In this document: positions 1-10,827 of the stretch, piece by piece
Numbering within the stretch: the first letter of the stretch is position 1
Layout: each line of letters begins with the position of its first letter
Source: Cinnamomum chago
Lineage: Eukaryota; Streptophyta; Magnoliopsida; Laurales; Lauraceae
Reading direction: 5' to 3'
DNA length: 64,000 nt
NCBI GenBank assembly: GCA_038049695.1
Contig: CP142456.1
Location: 20,184,501-20,248,500, forward strand
Made by a program: the position numbers and the translations under genes
Notes under the pieces: model-generated
Databases searched by the model: none
What the model was told of the DNA's origin: nothing
Seen by the model: the letters and a program-made list of their open reading frames with translations, nothing else

Positions 1-171
1 AAAGGAGAATGGTCTTCCACCAACTGTGAACCCAATTACAGCCACTTCCACTCCAAAATCCACTGCCAATTTTTTGGCCTTCTTAAACAGACCCTCTTTT
101 CTCTTCGAAAGTGTGACAAATCTCTTTTGCTTGTCCTCAATTTTTTTCATTTCTATCTTCCTCTTACCCAT
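1..171 (-). CDS. Type I (M-alpha, AGL62-like) MADS-box transcription factor, 5' part
   Basis: The first 57 codons of an intact reading frame run off the left edge of the window. They begin MGKRKIEMKKIEDKQKRFVT, continue with SKRKEGLFKKAKKLA, and end in GGRPFSF. This is the N-terminal MADS DNA-binding domain: the basic helix (KRF.TLSKRKEGLFKKA) and the following hydrophobic strand (VEVAVIGF). The family binds CArG-box DNA as dimers in the nucleus. The KIEMKKIE start and the GGRPFSF end are typical of type I M-alpha proteins of the AGL62/AGL29 group, many of which act in female gametophyte and endosperm development. The start is the first ATG in frame; an isoleucine-asparagine-asparagine run and then a likely 3' splice site lie just upstream. 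The C-terminal part is outside the window, so nothing can be said about whether the whole gene is intact. Confidence 0.93.
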   Translation of the reverse strand, partial: MGKRKIEMKKIEDKQKRFVTLSKRKEGLFKKAKKLAVDFGVEVAVIGFTVGGRPFSF

Positions 172-3100
172 ATTATTAATGTGAAAATAAAACCTGAAAC
201 ATGAAGAAGAGAATTTAAAGAATTAAAAAATAGATCAAACAATAAATTGGATAGTATAAAAATAGTAGCAACTCGCATCAATCTCATCAAAACAGAATTT
301 GTGCAGGTCTGAAGATGAATATGTTAAAAAAATGGCATGCAAGGGCACCCGTCCAACAGTTGAAAGCAGACAACATAAGGACTCATTTTGGAAGACTACT
401 ACATTGTTACCACATGGCTCTGCATAATGGGAGTATAATGACACATTATAGAGCTCAGATCCTCCTGTTGCTCAACCAGACAACTCCCTGAATATGAGGC
501 TGATATTTAACAATTCACACCTCACATTGCATAAGTATATCACGAACGACTTCATTGGAAATATTCCTATAGTTTTATAGTAAAAACACTTGTCAATGTA
601 GTCTATTCCACTGCACGTATCACCCTAGGTTCTCACAAACCTATTAAAAAGAATACACCATTCTACTCAGTTTGGAACTTAGTTATTGCTTAATAGAAAA
701 AGAAGCCATAAACATGTTGACATGAGTCAAGTCAATGCTTCAAGAACTGAACAACATGATAAGAATATGCGGAATCAATTCTAAAAAATTGGCTAGGATA
801 ATGCAAAACTAATTTTCAAAAGATTTGGTAGATAAACATAAATTTTTGGGTAGGCATTTTTAACTCAGCTACCAATGTGATATCTTTTTCTATTTTTGAT
901 TTTTCTTAATTCTCACCATTCAATCTAATTATGTTGACATGGTCATATTAACTAATCTAGATTGTTACAATCCACTAAAACACACCATGGCCATGTTGGA
1001 CGTAAAGCGCCTATTGTTGGCTAGTCATCTTTCAGTCATCATTGATGCCTTATGCCATCTATTTCAAGACTGCTTCCTGAGTTCCACTTTTTCTACTAAT
1101 GGCTAGTTGTCTTCAATTAATACTAACGTGAACAAAGAAAGCAAATTAGCTGAATCCTGAAAATCTAGATCATGGAACCTTTCCTTGGACATAGATCAAA
1201 TATCTTCTCACTGAAGTCAATATTTAAAAGCAAATGAGCAACCTACTCATATCATCCACATCAAAAGGATTCAGATGATTTTCTCTTCTCTATTTTTTCA
1301 ACAGATGGCAATAGATTGGGTTACACAATTCACAGTTCGGGTTCATTAATCATATAGATTCCAAACTATGCCGTCTTCTTTTTGGGCGGTCCCATTTAAT
1401 GATATTGTACCCCACCTGTTTTAAATCCAAAGTATCATATTAAACACTAGCTGCAATGATATTGCAAATCCTAAAACTTTGCTTTGATAGCAGCAGCAAT
1501 CATTGCTAAATTTATCATTCGTAAAATGCAATTTATTTCAAAAGAAAATTAAAACTAATTGTGTGTTTATAGATTCAGTGGGATGCAAGCCCATCAATTG
1601 GAAGTTGGGCCGTTGGGGTCTACCAACTAAAGGGGCAAGCTTTGATTTATGAACCTTTGTGTACCAGTTATAAGAGGTAACTAATTATTTTCTGCTTTGC
1701 TGTGGGAAACCGTTTCTTACAGGGTTGGAAAGGCTTATTTAATCTGTGGAAAGAGGAAGCCTACACAATAAATTTTACAGAAAAACTTCTTGTTCGCGGG
1801 TTAATTTCGAAAGGGTGAAGTCCTATATCAGGTAATATGAGGAGAGCCAACTTGTGTTCTGCTGAGCCACAGCAGTTCCGGACTTATTCCGACTCGAGTT
1901 AGGTTCAAGCAGCATCATTTTCTTTCCCTTCTTCTTTTTTTGAACAGTAACAAAAGATTTTATTAAAAGAGAAGCTTGTGTTTTTTCAACAATAAATTTC
2001 AAAATAAATTATAATTCATGCTGCACAACAAGCTACAAGCTCCAAGTGTTCCTTTTAAGTGATAGGAAGATCTTCAACTACACCGAAGCAAATTTCTCAG
2101 TTTGATGTATTAAGGGCGTGTTTGGCACTTAATCAAGTTAAAGTGAAGTGAAGTGTATCCAGACAAGAATTGACAAGGGTCATATCAAAAGTACACAATT
2201 TCAATATTTCCTCCATCTTTTAAAAAAAAAAGTCAATTTTTTTCCCACTAAAAAACAAAAAAAACTCCACTTTTCTATACAAAAAGTCAAAAAGATTCTA
2301 TACCAAACAACTAAAAACAAAACATCATCATAACACTTTATATTTTATTCTCTCTTGATTTGATGCTTCACCTCACTTCACTTCAATTTATCATACATCC
2401 AAACAGGCCCTAAGGTTGGCAGCACCTGCCACGAAGTTCTGAAAATTTCCAACACAGACACAGATTGCATACTTGGTGTATTATCTTTGCAACTTTGACT
2501 ATTTAAACCTAGTCCAGTGGCCACGATAGTTCAACAACCGATTCCCACTTCCCACTGCTAAGTCAGGGCCATTTGGATGAATCCCATATGGCAATTTCTT
2601 CGGTAATTGACGGTAAAAATAGAAATCTGACCCCTCAACATTTGGTGTAACGAGTAAAACAGTAGCGCAGCGTAAAATTCAACACTTGAAAAAGAAAAAG
2701 ACAAAAAGGAACACTACTGCATGATATTCAGGGAACTATCCAAACTAACCCCAACATAATCCAGTGCTAATTGAAAGGGAACCAAAAAGGCAAAGAAGTT
2801 ATAGCATTCACAAATCCAAAACTTAAGATTCAATCAAACCACATCTTCCTCACCCAAAAAAAAAAAATCTAAATTATAGCGAAAATTCTACATCCATCAA
2901 TTCAACACTAGATCAATGAATTCTATTCATTTCCAAAGAACTTTAATTATCCAAAATTAAAAATAAAATAAAATAAACAATCCTACCGGCTTGAATTGGA
3001 AGAGTAGACACACAAAATCCATGTTTCCAACAAGAGTGGATCATGAAATCATAAGGAAATCAAGAAAACAACATAATAGAAGGAAGAATTCATAAATTCA

Positions 3101-3738
3101 ATAACAAAAATATTCATTCAATTCAATCAAATGAGATGGGATTGGAAACAGGAAAAGATGAATAGAACCCATTAAAAGCCCCAACAGATACCTATTCTAT
3201 TCAACCCCACACATCGTGAGTGGAAACCATCAACACTTACCCAACCCAACTACTGTTCTCAAAACCCAAACACACCTGACGCAACCAGAATTGTATGAAA
3301 ACTTTCCTCCAAAATTGGAATTGCAGATAAACAAATATACACAGAGAAGAAAGAAAACCTAAATCACCAACCCCAAAAATCCTAAACTCCCCCAGAATTC
3401 ACCAAGAAATAACGGGAACCTCAAATTTCCAAGTCTTGAAATTGCAGCACGAAAACAATCCAAGAAACCCCCCCTAATGCCCCAAAATCTCAAGTTGCAG
3501 ACACTCACTCTAAAGGCTCAAATTGGAGAAACCCAAACGCCAAAACTCCAAATAAAAGAGAATTCAGACTTATAAAAGTCTTGAAATCGCACAAACCATA
3601 AAACCCAAGAATCCGAGAACTTAAAGCGATTGCATGAACTCAAAATGTCATAAATGGCAACAGAGAGTCAGACAGGGAGCTACAGAAATAGAATTAGAAG
3701 AGGAAACAAAAAACAAGAAGTAGGGTTTATGACTGTAC
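172..3738 (-). other. Probable 5' leader intron of the MADS gene (no coding seen)
   Basis: On the minus strand a pyrimidine-rich stretch ending TTTCAG (CAG at 194-196) lies 22 bases before the MADS ATG and looks like a 3' splice site. A matching donor, AAG|GTACAG, sits at about 3733-3741. I infer a 3.5 kb intron in the 5' leader. I see no coding potential inside it apart from a Tourist-like MITE; the rest is AT-rich with purine/pyrimidine runs. Type I MADS genes are usually intron-poor, so transcript data would be needed to confirm this. Confidence 0.4.
2114..2410. mobile_element. Tourist-like MITE (PIF/Harbinger)
   Basis: A 297-bp element with terminal inverted repeats GGGCGTGTTTGG and CCAAACAGGCCC (one mismatch), flanked by TAA at 2111-2113 and 2411-2413. 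Subterminal GTGAAGTGAAGTG and CACTTCACTTC extend the inverted symmetry. A three-base TAA duplication and GGGC-TGTTTGG ends are typical of Tourist elements of the PIF/Harbinger superfamily. It has no coding capacity. Confidence 0.85.
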
Positions 3739-3880
3739 CTTACAAAATGAGAATGAAGTTGATATTTTCTTGCAAGAGCTGCTTCAGAACTACTAGATCA
3801 TGCAGAGGTTGTTTCTTTCTTACATGAAAGGAAGAAGACATATGGCAATGGTTACTCACTCACCATCTATATATACAGAT
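3739..3880 (-). promoter_or_regulatory. Probable TATA promoter and first non-coding exon of the MADS gene
   Basis: On the minus strand TATATATA (3868-3875) lies about 30 bases before a likely start near 3840. A leader of about 100 bases follows and ends in AAG|GTACAG. TATA and donor are both conserved in the duplicate at 42298-42442, which supports them as functional sites. The leader contains a short ATG frame of about 33 codons that is not conserved in the duplicate. The link to the MADS coding exon 3.5 kb away is inferred. Confidence 0.5.
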
Positions 3881-4027
3881 AGAAACCGCGCCGTTTCTTT
3901 TTAAAAGTTTTCGTTTAGACGAAACTGCCACAGCTTGCATTAATGATAAGGGAGGGCAACTCAGTAGTTTCCGTTGTCAAGATCATAAGAATTTTTTCGT
4001 CAGAGGATCATAAGATTAAAATATCTA

Positions 4028-5193
4028 AAGGTTTTTACGGGGAAAAAACCCACTTTATGTGGTCAGTACACTGAACAGTAACATTCAGCAAATATGCACC
4101 TAACAGGAAATCCGTATAGGATTCTTAATTTTTTTTTCCCAAATTTTTTTTTTGGTCAAATTCGACCTTCAGTTTCAGCGTTGGAGGTTGAATTCGACCC
4201 TGGGATAGAAAGTGACCGTAATACATTTTAGTTGTCTGCGTCGAATTCGACTTTGTAAGAAACACCCGAAGGTCGCATTCGATCAAAAATGTACATGAGT
4301 TTTTCTGACTTTAGGTACTGGGAGGGCAGTACATATTTTTAAAACATAAAAATATCCCCTATTTTGAGTCTTACGAGGGCAAATAAAAACATAAAGATAA
4401 AGGCAAAGGATGTCGTATAATTTTTTTGATGAAAAAATATCCCCTATTGTGAGTCTTTGTAAAATTTTCTGTAAGAAATTAAGTTGCATTTAATTAATCA
4501 TATTAATAACGATATTAGAGGTTGTAGAGGTTTAGAACCAAGTCAGTTATATTTTTCCACCTCATGTAAAAATTAGAAGGTCTAATTTGCATATATGGGT
4601 TGCGATATGGCAGGCCCTTTCCTTTCCTTCTCCTACTACTTCTTTCCTCTTACTCTCTTATACATTTTTCTCTTATCTTCTCTATTTCACCATCACCCCT
4701 ATGTTTCTTCTTTTTGTGTTTTTTTTTTCTCTCTCTACTCTCTTCCTACTTTGGGATGTTCCAGAATGACACTGGTTATTGATTCGCTCTTTTAATGATT
4801 GTTCCTAGAATTCAAACAAGAGGGATCCAAGTGGGATGAGTAGAGCTTCCTTTGTTGGGTTCACTTAGAACGCAAATTCCTAAAAATGATAGCCCTCCCA
4901 GTACCTAAAGTCAGAAAAAGTCATGTACATTTCCTGTTGAATGCAACCTTCAGGTGTTTCTTACAAGGTCAAATTCAACACAGAGAACTAAAATGTATTA
5001 AGGTCACTTTCTCTTTCAGGGTCAAATTCGACCTCCAACGCTGAAAATGAAGGTCGAATTCGACCACCAAAAAATGGTAAAAAAAATAAATAAATTAGGA
5101 ATCCATACGGATTCCTTGTTAGGTGCATGTTTGCCTAATGTTCCCTGTTCGATGTACTGACCACATAAAGTGGTTTTTCCTGTAAAAAACCTC
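4028..5193. mobile_element. MULE-type foldback MITE with 9-bp target duplication
   Basis: Two inverted arms of about 300 bp (4028-4335 and 4888-5193) surround a 550-bp spacer. The arms start AGGTTTTTAC and end GTAAAAAACCT, and share ACTTTATGTGGTCAGTAC and a GTACCTAAAGTCAG block. The 9-bp direct repeat AAATATCTA is perfect at 4019-4027 and 5194-5202. Long inverted repeats plus a 9-bp duplication are diagnostic of Mutator-like elements. The spacer has a pyrimidine-rich tract (4610-4750) and no transposase. Each arm carries palindromes derived from GGTCGAATTCGACC, mostly altered at CpG. Confidence 0.9.
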
Positions 5194-5261
5194 AAATATC
5201 TATAATTTTTTTTGGCAAATAAAATATCTATATTCATTTATGAAATGGTTGGGCTTTGGGG

Positions 5262-5626
5262 TAGAGGCGCTCATCAGCTGGGCCAGCCTGAGCCCGATTC
5301 GGGCCTAGCCTGCTTTGGGCCAGGCTTGGATATGTAATGAGAGCTCGATTAATAATTGGGTTGGGGCTTGGCTTGGATTAAGTGATAGAAAGCCCATAGC
5401 CGGGTCCGGCCCAACTTGTGTAAGAAATGCATGTAATTTTATTTAATTAGTGCTCTCATTCCCACAAAAGTGATGAAAAAGCCCATTTCGGCCCAGCTCG
5501 GTTGATTAAATAGGCGGGCTCGGGCCCAACTTTTATGGCTCGTGTCGGGCTTGGGTTGGGCCTGTGCCAATGTTTCTAAAGTCGGGTTGGGCCTGGATAT
5601 ACCATAGCTTGGCCCATGAACCTCTA
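5262..5626. mobile_element. hAT-like MITE rich in GGGCC words
   Basis: Ends TAGAGGCGCTCAT and ATGAACCTCTA form an imperfect inverted repeat. Flanks CTTTGGGG and CTTTGGCA agree at six of eight positions, as expected for an old 8-bp hAT duplication. The interior repeats GGGCCTGGC/GGGCTTGGG words, as in the better preserved hAT MITE at 53246-53722. Confidence 0.6.
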
Positions 5627-6441
5627 CTTTGGCATGGGTTCCAATAAAGTAAATGGATTAGTTCCAGGCCATAACCATATTGGTCCCGGACTAGTTACTT
5701 GTTTTCAAATGACAGTTCCGAGTCCGAAACCAATCTCGACTCAGAACCTAATTTGTAAGTTCCATGCCCATTTCCGGTAAGAGGACCCAGATCCATTTTA
5801 GAATCGAGTCTGACTAGAGGAATATGATCTAGCTCCAAAATTGGTTTTGACATTTTTATTATTTCTTTCTTAAAATAAGGATATCATTTAACTTATAACA
5901 ATGCATCAAGTCCATTATCTTTAAATTTAAATATAAAAATGCCAAACTAAAGCTGATTTTGAGCTACAGTGTGCAATATTAAAGGCTTTTATGCCAGGTA
6001 TTGGGTCCATAGGTCGTAACTCGTATGGAACTGGGACCGGACTCGTTTATCAATTGAAACCTAACTTGGGTTTCAGACACAGAACTATTTATAATTGGAA
6101 CCTAAAATCGGAAAATCGGATATCCATTTACAACCCTAGGTTCCAACTTCCATGGCTCCATCTTTTCTAAGCTAGTAGGGATACGAGCAAATCCGAGTCC
6201 CCAATGTCTCCCACATGCTTCTTGTGAGTGGAACGTGCGGAACTCCACCATAGGGCCCACTTATTAACAATCTAGACGGTTCAAAATGAATGTTGTATGT
6301 GTTAGTGATGTATCTATAATTTTACTCTAATATGTATTAGTGCCATCATAAGATTGAGCACATGATAGAAAATATATAGCCTAAGAATACAAACGGTCCT
6401 CTCGTGACCGTTCCAAGAAAATAGCATGTTGGATTAGGAAT
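5627..6441. other. Non-coding; includes a piece shared with 42.9 kb
   Basis: No gene is seen. From 6262 to about 6385 the sequence (from TAACAATCTAGACGGTTC to CATAAGATTGAGCA) matches 42865-42990. This extends the MADS-promoter duplication upstream, beyond the two MITEs inserted in this copy. Confidence 0.7.
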
Positions 6442-6743
6442 GCATCCATTTGGCATTTTACTTTTAAAATAAAGTGGAGTGAAGTGAAATAAAAAGAAGG
6501 AATAAAATATAAGTGGGTTATATGATGGTATTTTGTTTTTAGTTGTTTGTGATGGAATATGTTTTACTTTTTTGTATGGGGAAATGAGGTTTTTTTGTCT
6601 TTTAGTGAATAAAGGTAGTTGCTTTTTGACTTTTTTTAAAAAAAAAAAAAAAGATGGAGGGAGTTTTGAATTAAAGTGCTTTTGATTTGATACTTGACTT
6701 GACTTGACTTTACTTTACTTGACAAGTAAAATTACCAAAGGGC
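6442..6743. mobile_element. Second Tourist-like MITE, related to 2114-2410, inverted
   Basis: The internal order of this copy (AGTGGAGTGAAGTG, TTTTGTTTTTAGTTGTTTG, TTTTTGACTTTTTTT, AGATGGAGG) matches the reverse complement of 2114-2410. Ends GCATCCATTTGG and CCAAAGGGCATG are diverged. Its target duplication is not clear, so it is the older insertion. Confidence 0.75.
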
Positions 6744-9438
6744 ATGATCCCTTGTGGGCGATCACATGTGTATATATTAACAACCTTTTATATGGCAAGA
6801 AATGTGCCAGAAAATTGTAAAGCCCAATAAAGCAATGCTTATGAAGATCCTGGTGAATACAAAGGACCACTTCTTGACGGCAAAGGTGAGGAGCGGGACC
6901 ATTTACCCGTTAACTTTTTTAATTTTATGTATATTCTTTGTGAGTTTTATTAAGTCATATGTGTTGATAATCAGAGTTTTTCCATTAAAGATGTAAGAGG
7001 AATTTCAAAAAAAAAAAAAAATTAATGCTGCCATTGGACCGAATCTGACAAATTATCTATACATGCATCGAATAGGGCAATTCACCCCAAAAACATTTTT
7101 TTGATGGTCGATATCGACCCTCATTTTAAGTGTTGAGGGTTGATATCAACCCTAGGCAGGCAGAAAGAAACAATTTTCCTCATCTCCTTCCTTCTTCCTC
7201 TCTTCCCCAAACCCAATCCAATGATGGAAAAAAACAATTTTGGGGCCTCTTTGGATTTGTTCTGCTCTGGAATGAGGAAGAAGAGAAATGACAGTCATTA
7301 ACATTCAACACTACTGAGAGTGATTCATTGATGCTCTATTGTAAATTCTCAGCCAACATAGCACGAAAAAGTCACGTATCTCACGTCCAAATAATTCAAT
7401 CAAATATCTCTGAAGGCCTCAAAAACTGTTTGTGGCACATGGGGTCTCTTTTCATCCAACCTTCAAGCAATCTTCAAACGTTCTTAGTGCTTCATGCATA
7501 AGTAGAGACGATTGGGTGATCTTGTTGTATTGGTGTAGATGCCAGTATAGGCTTTGGAATTTGAAAGAGATTCATTGAATTTGTCCAAAGACAGAGCATC
7601 ACATAGTTCTTGCCTTGCCATGTGGATGGAGATTGATCGGTTTGATTTGTGACCTTCTACTTACACTTTTTTTGCCGATACTAATCGAGCTGTGGACAGG
7701 ACCCATTTTTGGATGATTGTGTGGTTTTTTTTTTTTGGTAAAAGGATGATTGTGTGTTGCTAATTATGATAACGCTTGTTCTATTTCTTGATAAAAATAT
7801 GAAGCAATTGTTTAATTAGCAATGATGAGACCTGTTGTTTCAAATATTTGAGATATTTTGAACGTACAGCACGGGTTCCCAAATTAGTACATGCAATGAT
7901 TTGTGGTTTTTTAATGTACTTATAGAGAGGCCAATGAACAAGAACACTAGCTTACAAAGCAGGGATTCCCCAAATCATTACATGCTTTAGATTCAATTTC
8001 CATCAAGGTATCTTGATTCGCATAAATTTGTTGCAGGGTAAAAAGGAGTTGTGGTATGTGGACTAAGGCACTGGAAATTGCATTACTGGTAAGAGTTACT
8101 TGTGCTACTTCCATGCATTCATGCACACACCAGTACATCAAATACTGCTAAGAGTTACTTGTGCTACCTCCGTGCATTCATGCATACACCTACACATGAA
8201 ATCCAGCTGCTACATATACATTCTTTTATTTCGCCTCTTTCGTTTCTCATCCACTCATATTACTCTCATTTCGCAGAAGAAAACTACTACTTCAAATCAA
8301 TGTCAAACATCCAATCAATGTTCATATCCTTCAAAACCCAGTTCTCAAATCAGTTTCTAATCTCTGAAACTCCCCACTGCATAAACCATCTCTCACACTC
8401 TCCTAGCTCATCAACTCATGTTGGTTGACTCCAGAATATGCCATTTACGCTTTAGGCGATGCAGATGGATGATTACAAGCCATGTGAAGAATCGAATGCA
8501 GTCCAACAACGCCAATTTGAAATCATATGGGCTACCTGATTTAAAGGTCACTAATATAGCCTTGCTTAGGCAGGCCGTTCTAGCGCAGAAGATGGATACA
8601 TTGATATAGCCTTGTTTATGTTGTTTTCATCACTATACATGGATTTGATGCATTTAATTTTAATGGGTTATACTCTGATTAATGATATTGTAGTTTTACT
8701 TTCTGTTTTTCCTTTTCTTTTATAGTATCTAGATTTTAGTTATTTATGCTAACATACCTTATTGCTATTTTATCAATTGGGGCTAATGTGTTTTTACTTT
8801 CAATGTTTGGTTGCAGTTGAATTGGTTCTTACTTGAATAATTCATGAAACTAAAGGTAATTTTCTGCCTTTTGACTATATTATTTCACCTGCAACCATAT
8901 CTTCTAGTGCTTTCCATACGGTTGTGGTCATTGAACTTTGTGTTTATGCAGGTACTTAATCTCAATGGTATGGTTATTGAGATTATTCAGAAGAATTTAA
9001 AAAAATGAAAACTTATTATCACTGAAGGGGATGGATGGTTAAAGTTAAAACTATGATTGATTCTTCAAGCACACAAATTATCATCTTATTATTTTACAGT
9101 TGCATGCTACATACTGTTCATAGTGAAAATAGAGATTGAACCTTTTTGATTGATACACGACGCATCAACTTAATTATGGCTGTATTGAAGCCTTGACTTG
9201 GTCTCATTTGATATGAACCAAAACTCATTATCTGTAATGTGTTTTAGATTTACTTTTTAAATACTCATTTCCCATCCTTGACTTGCCCATTTGATATGAC
9301 CTTTTCGCCAAATTCTATAGGTATTGTTTTTATGAGCATGATTTTTTTTTCATAGTGTGCTCAGAATACTTGGCTTCAATAACTATGAATTTTTTTCCAT
9401 TGTTGTCCTATTACCATCTTGGTTTAATTAATTTCCAG
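6744..9438. other. Non-coding AT-rich DNA; palindrome module and a short direct repeat
   Basis: I recognise no gene here. At 7100-7160 two perfect palindromes, GGTCGATATCGACC and GGTTGATATCAACC, are separated by CTCATTTTAAGTGTTGAG. The arrangement is homologous to a block in the MULE MITE at 4028-5193, but with a different palindrome centre. At 8092-8207 a 58-bp unit starting AAGAGTTACTTGTGCTAC occurs twice in tandem. Open frames in 8100-8609 resemble no family I know. The stretch just before 9439 should hold upstream CUL1 exons if the gene were complete; I find none. Confidence 0.6.
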
Positions 9439-9630
9439 GAAAAAGCTTGCTTGTAGACTTCTTTTTGACAAAAGTGCCAATGATGACCATGAGAGAGGAG
9501 TATTTTGACCAAGGGAAAGCAGCAATGTGGCGGACAGTTCACGTCAAAAATGGAGGGAATGGTCTGTTGATACGAATCATCTTTCATGAAGGGCATTTCT
9601 TCCATTTACAAATCCAAGCAGTTACGATTT

Positions 9631-10119
9631 GTGCTTACATTTGTTGTTTTATTGCTTATTATAGGTGACAGATTTGACAATAGCTAGGGAAAATCATGTA
9701 AGCTTAAGATCCCTCAATCCACAGAAGGATCTCCTTGGGTCTAATCCAAATGTCACAATGAAGTAAACATAAATAATCTGAGAATGGGCAGGAGTACCTG
9801 ACTCCATAGATCTTTCTTGAAGTGATAGAAGCTCCTTGAAACGACAGAGGCTTGGAACACACGTAGGGTTTACAGTGCTTACATTTGTTGTTTATATTGC
9901 TTATTATAGGTGATAGATTTGACAGTAGCTAGGGAAAATCATGTAAGCTTAAGATCCCTCAATCCACAGAAGGGTCTCCTTGGGTCTAATCCAAATGTCA
10001 CAATGAAGTAAACATAAATAATCTGAGAATGGGCAGGAGTACCTGACTCCATAGCTCTTTCTTGAAGTGACAGAAGCTCCTTGAAAAGACTGAGGCTTGG
10101 AACACGCGTAGGGTTTACA
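9631..10119. repeat. Tandem duplication of 244 bp across the exon/LTR junction
   Basis: Unit 1 (9631-9874) and unit 2 (9875-10119) both start GTGCTTACATTTGTTGTTT. Each contains the end of the CUL1 intron, the first 32 bases of exon b, and about 180 bases of the copia LTR. The copies differ at several positions. The duplication must postdate the copia insertion because each unit spans the junction. Confidence 0.9.
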
Positions 10120-10396
10120 ACTCCTTGGCCTTTGCTATTCTTTCTTGCTTAGTGATGGAGGTCAAGAAACTATTAACCAAAGGAGTTACCCAAGGGGTCC
10201 TTTTATAGGAGATTCCTACCCATCAAGGAACCATTAACCCCCAACTATCACCTAACCCTTTAATCTCAACCCATTATTAATTGGTTGGCAATTGAGCTCA
10301 AAATAATTAGGCCTTTTAAATGTGCAGACAAGTGGGTATGATTAAAGATCCTTAATGGGCTTGTGGTCATGTGGACCACACTCATTTAATCCAACA
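9942..10396 (-). repeat. 3' LTR of the copia element
   Basis: Bounded by TGTAAGCTTAAG and TTTAATCCAACA on the plus strand, as is the 5' LTR. An extra partial copy (9697-9874) lies beside it because of the tandem duplication. The polypurine tract follows at 10397. Confidence 0.93.
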
Positions 10397-10827
10397 TTCT
10401 CCCACTTGATCCATATTACCATGAAAACAAAATCCAAAGTTTTAGTTTAAGGAAATCCATTTTCAACTAGTACTTTGAAAATCGATAAAGCGACCTTGAC
10501 CGATGCACATCGACTTTAAAATAACTGCCAACGTGTCTATCATGCTGAGCCTTAATACTCTGACTAAATTGGTTTACCAATGTGAACCATAGCGGTTACA
10601 TGTCTTTAATGACATGCTCCCTTCCATAATTACTCCACTAGCACCCCAACATAACCAAGTCTCCTTGATAAGTGTAAAATAGGACATTTTCAATGGCCGT
10701 CCTTTTTAATTGGGTACGATAATGCCATTCTCTTTAATATTCTTATTTTATTCAACTTAATACATGTAAATATTTGACAAAATAAGAATTACGAAATCAT
10801 TACTGTAATGATGTCCTCAATAATAAG

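Larger units (their letters stand above)
1950..3960 (-). repeat. Segmental duplication copy A (MADS leader/promoter region)
   Basis: Sequence at about 1950-2012 and 3083-3960 recurs in the same order and orientation at about 41541-42535, with most bases identical. Shared landmarks are the TATA-like stretch, the AAG|GTACAG donor, and the run of short direct phrases such as AAAAGCCCCAACAGATACCT. The segment 2013-3082 of this copy is absent from the other, and includes the Tourist MITE. Confidence 0.85.

Noticed and set aside
4587-4795. Three overlapping hydrophobic frames resembling small membrane proteins
   Set aside because: They come from a CT-rich tract in the spacer of the MULE MITE; all three frames are open there.
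8418-8609. 63-codon frame at the end of the region upstream of the CUL1 fragment
   Set aside because: Does not resemble the preceding cullin exons or any family known to me; left as non-coding.
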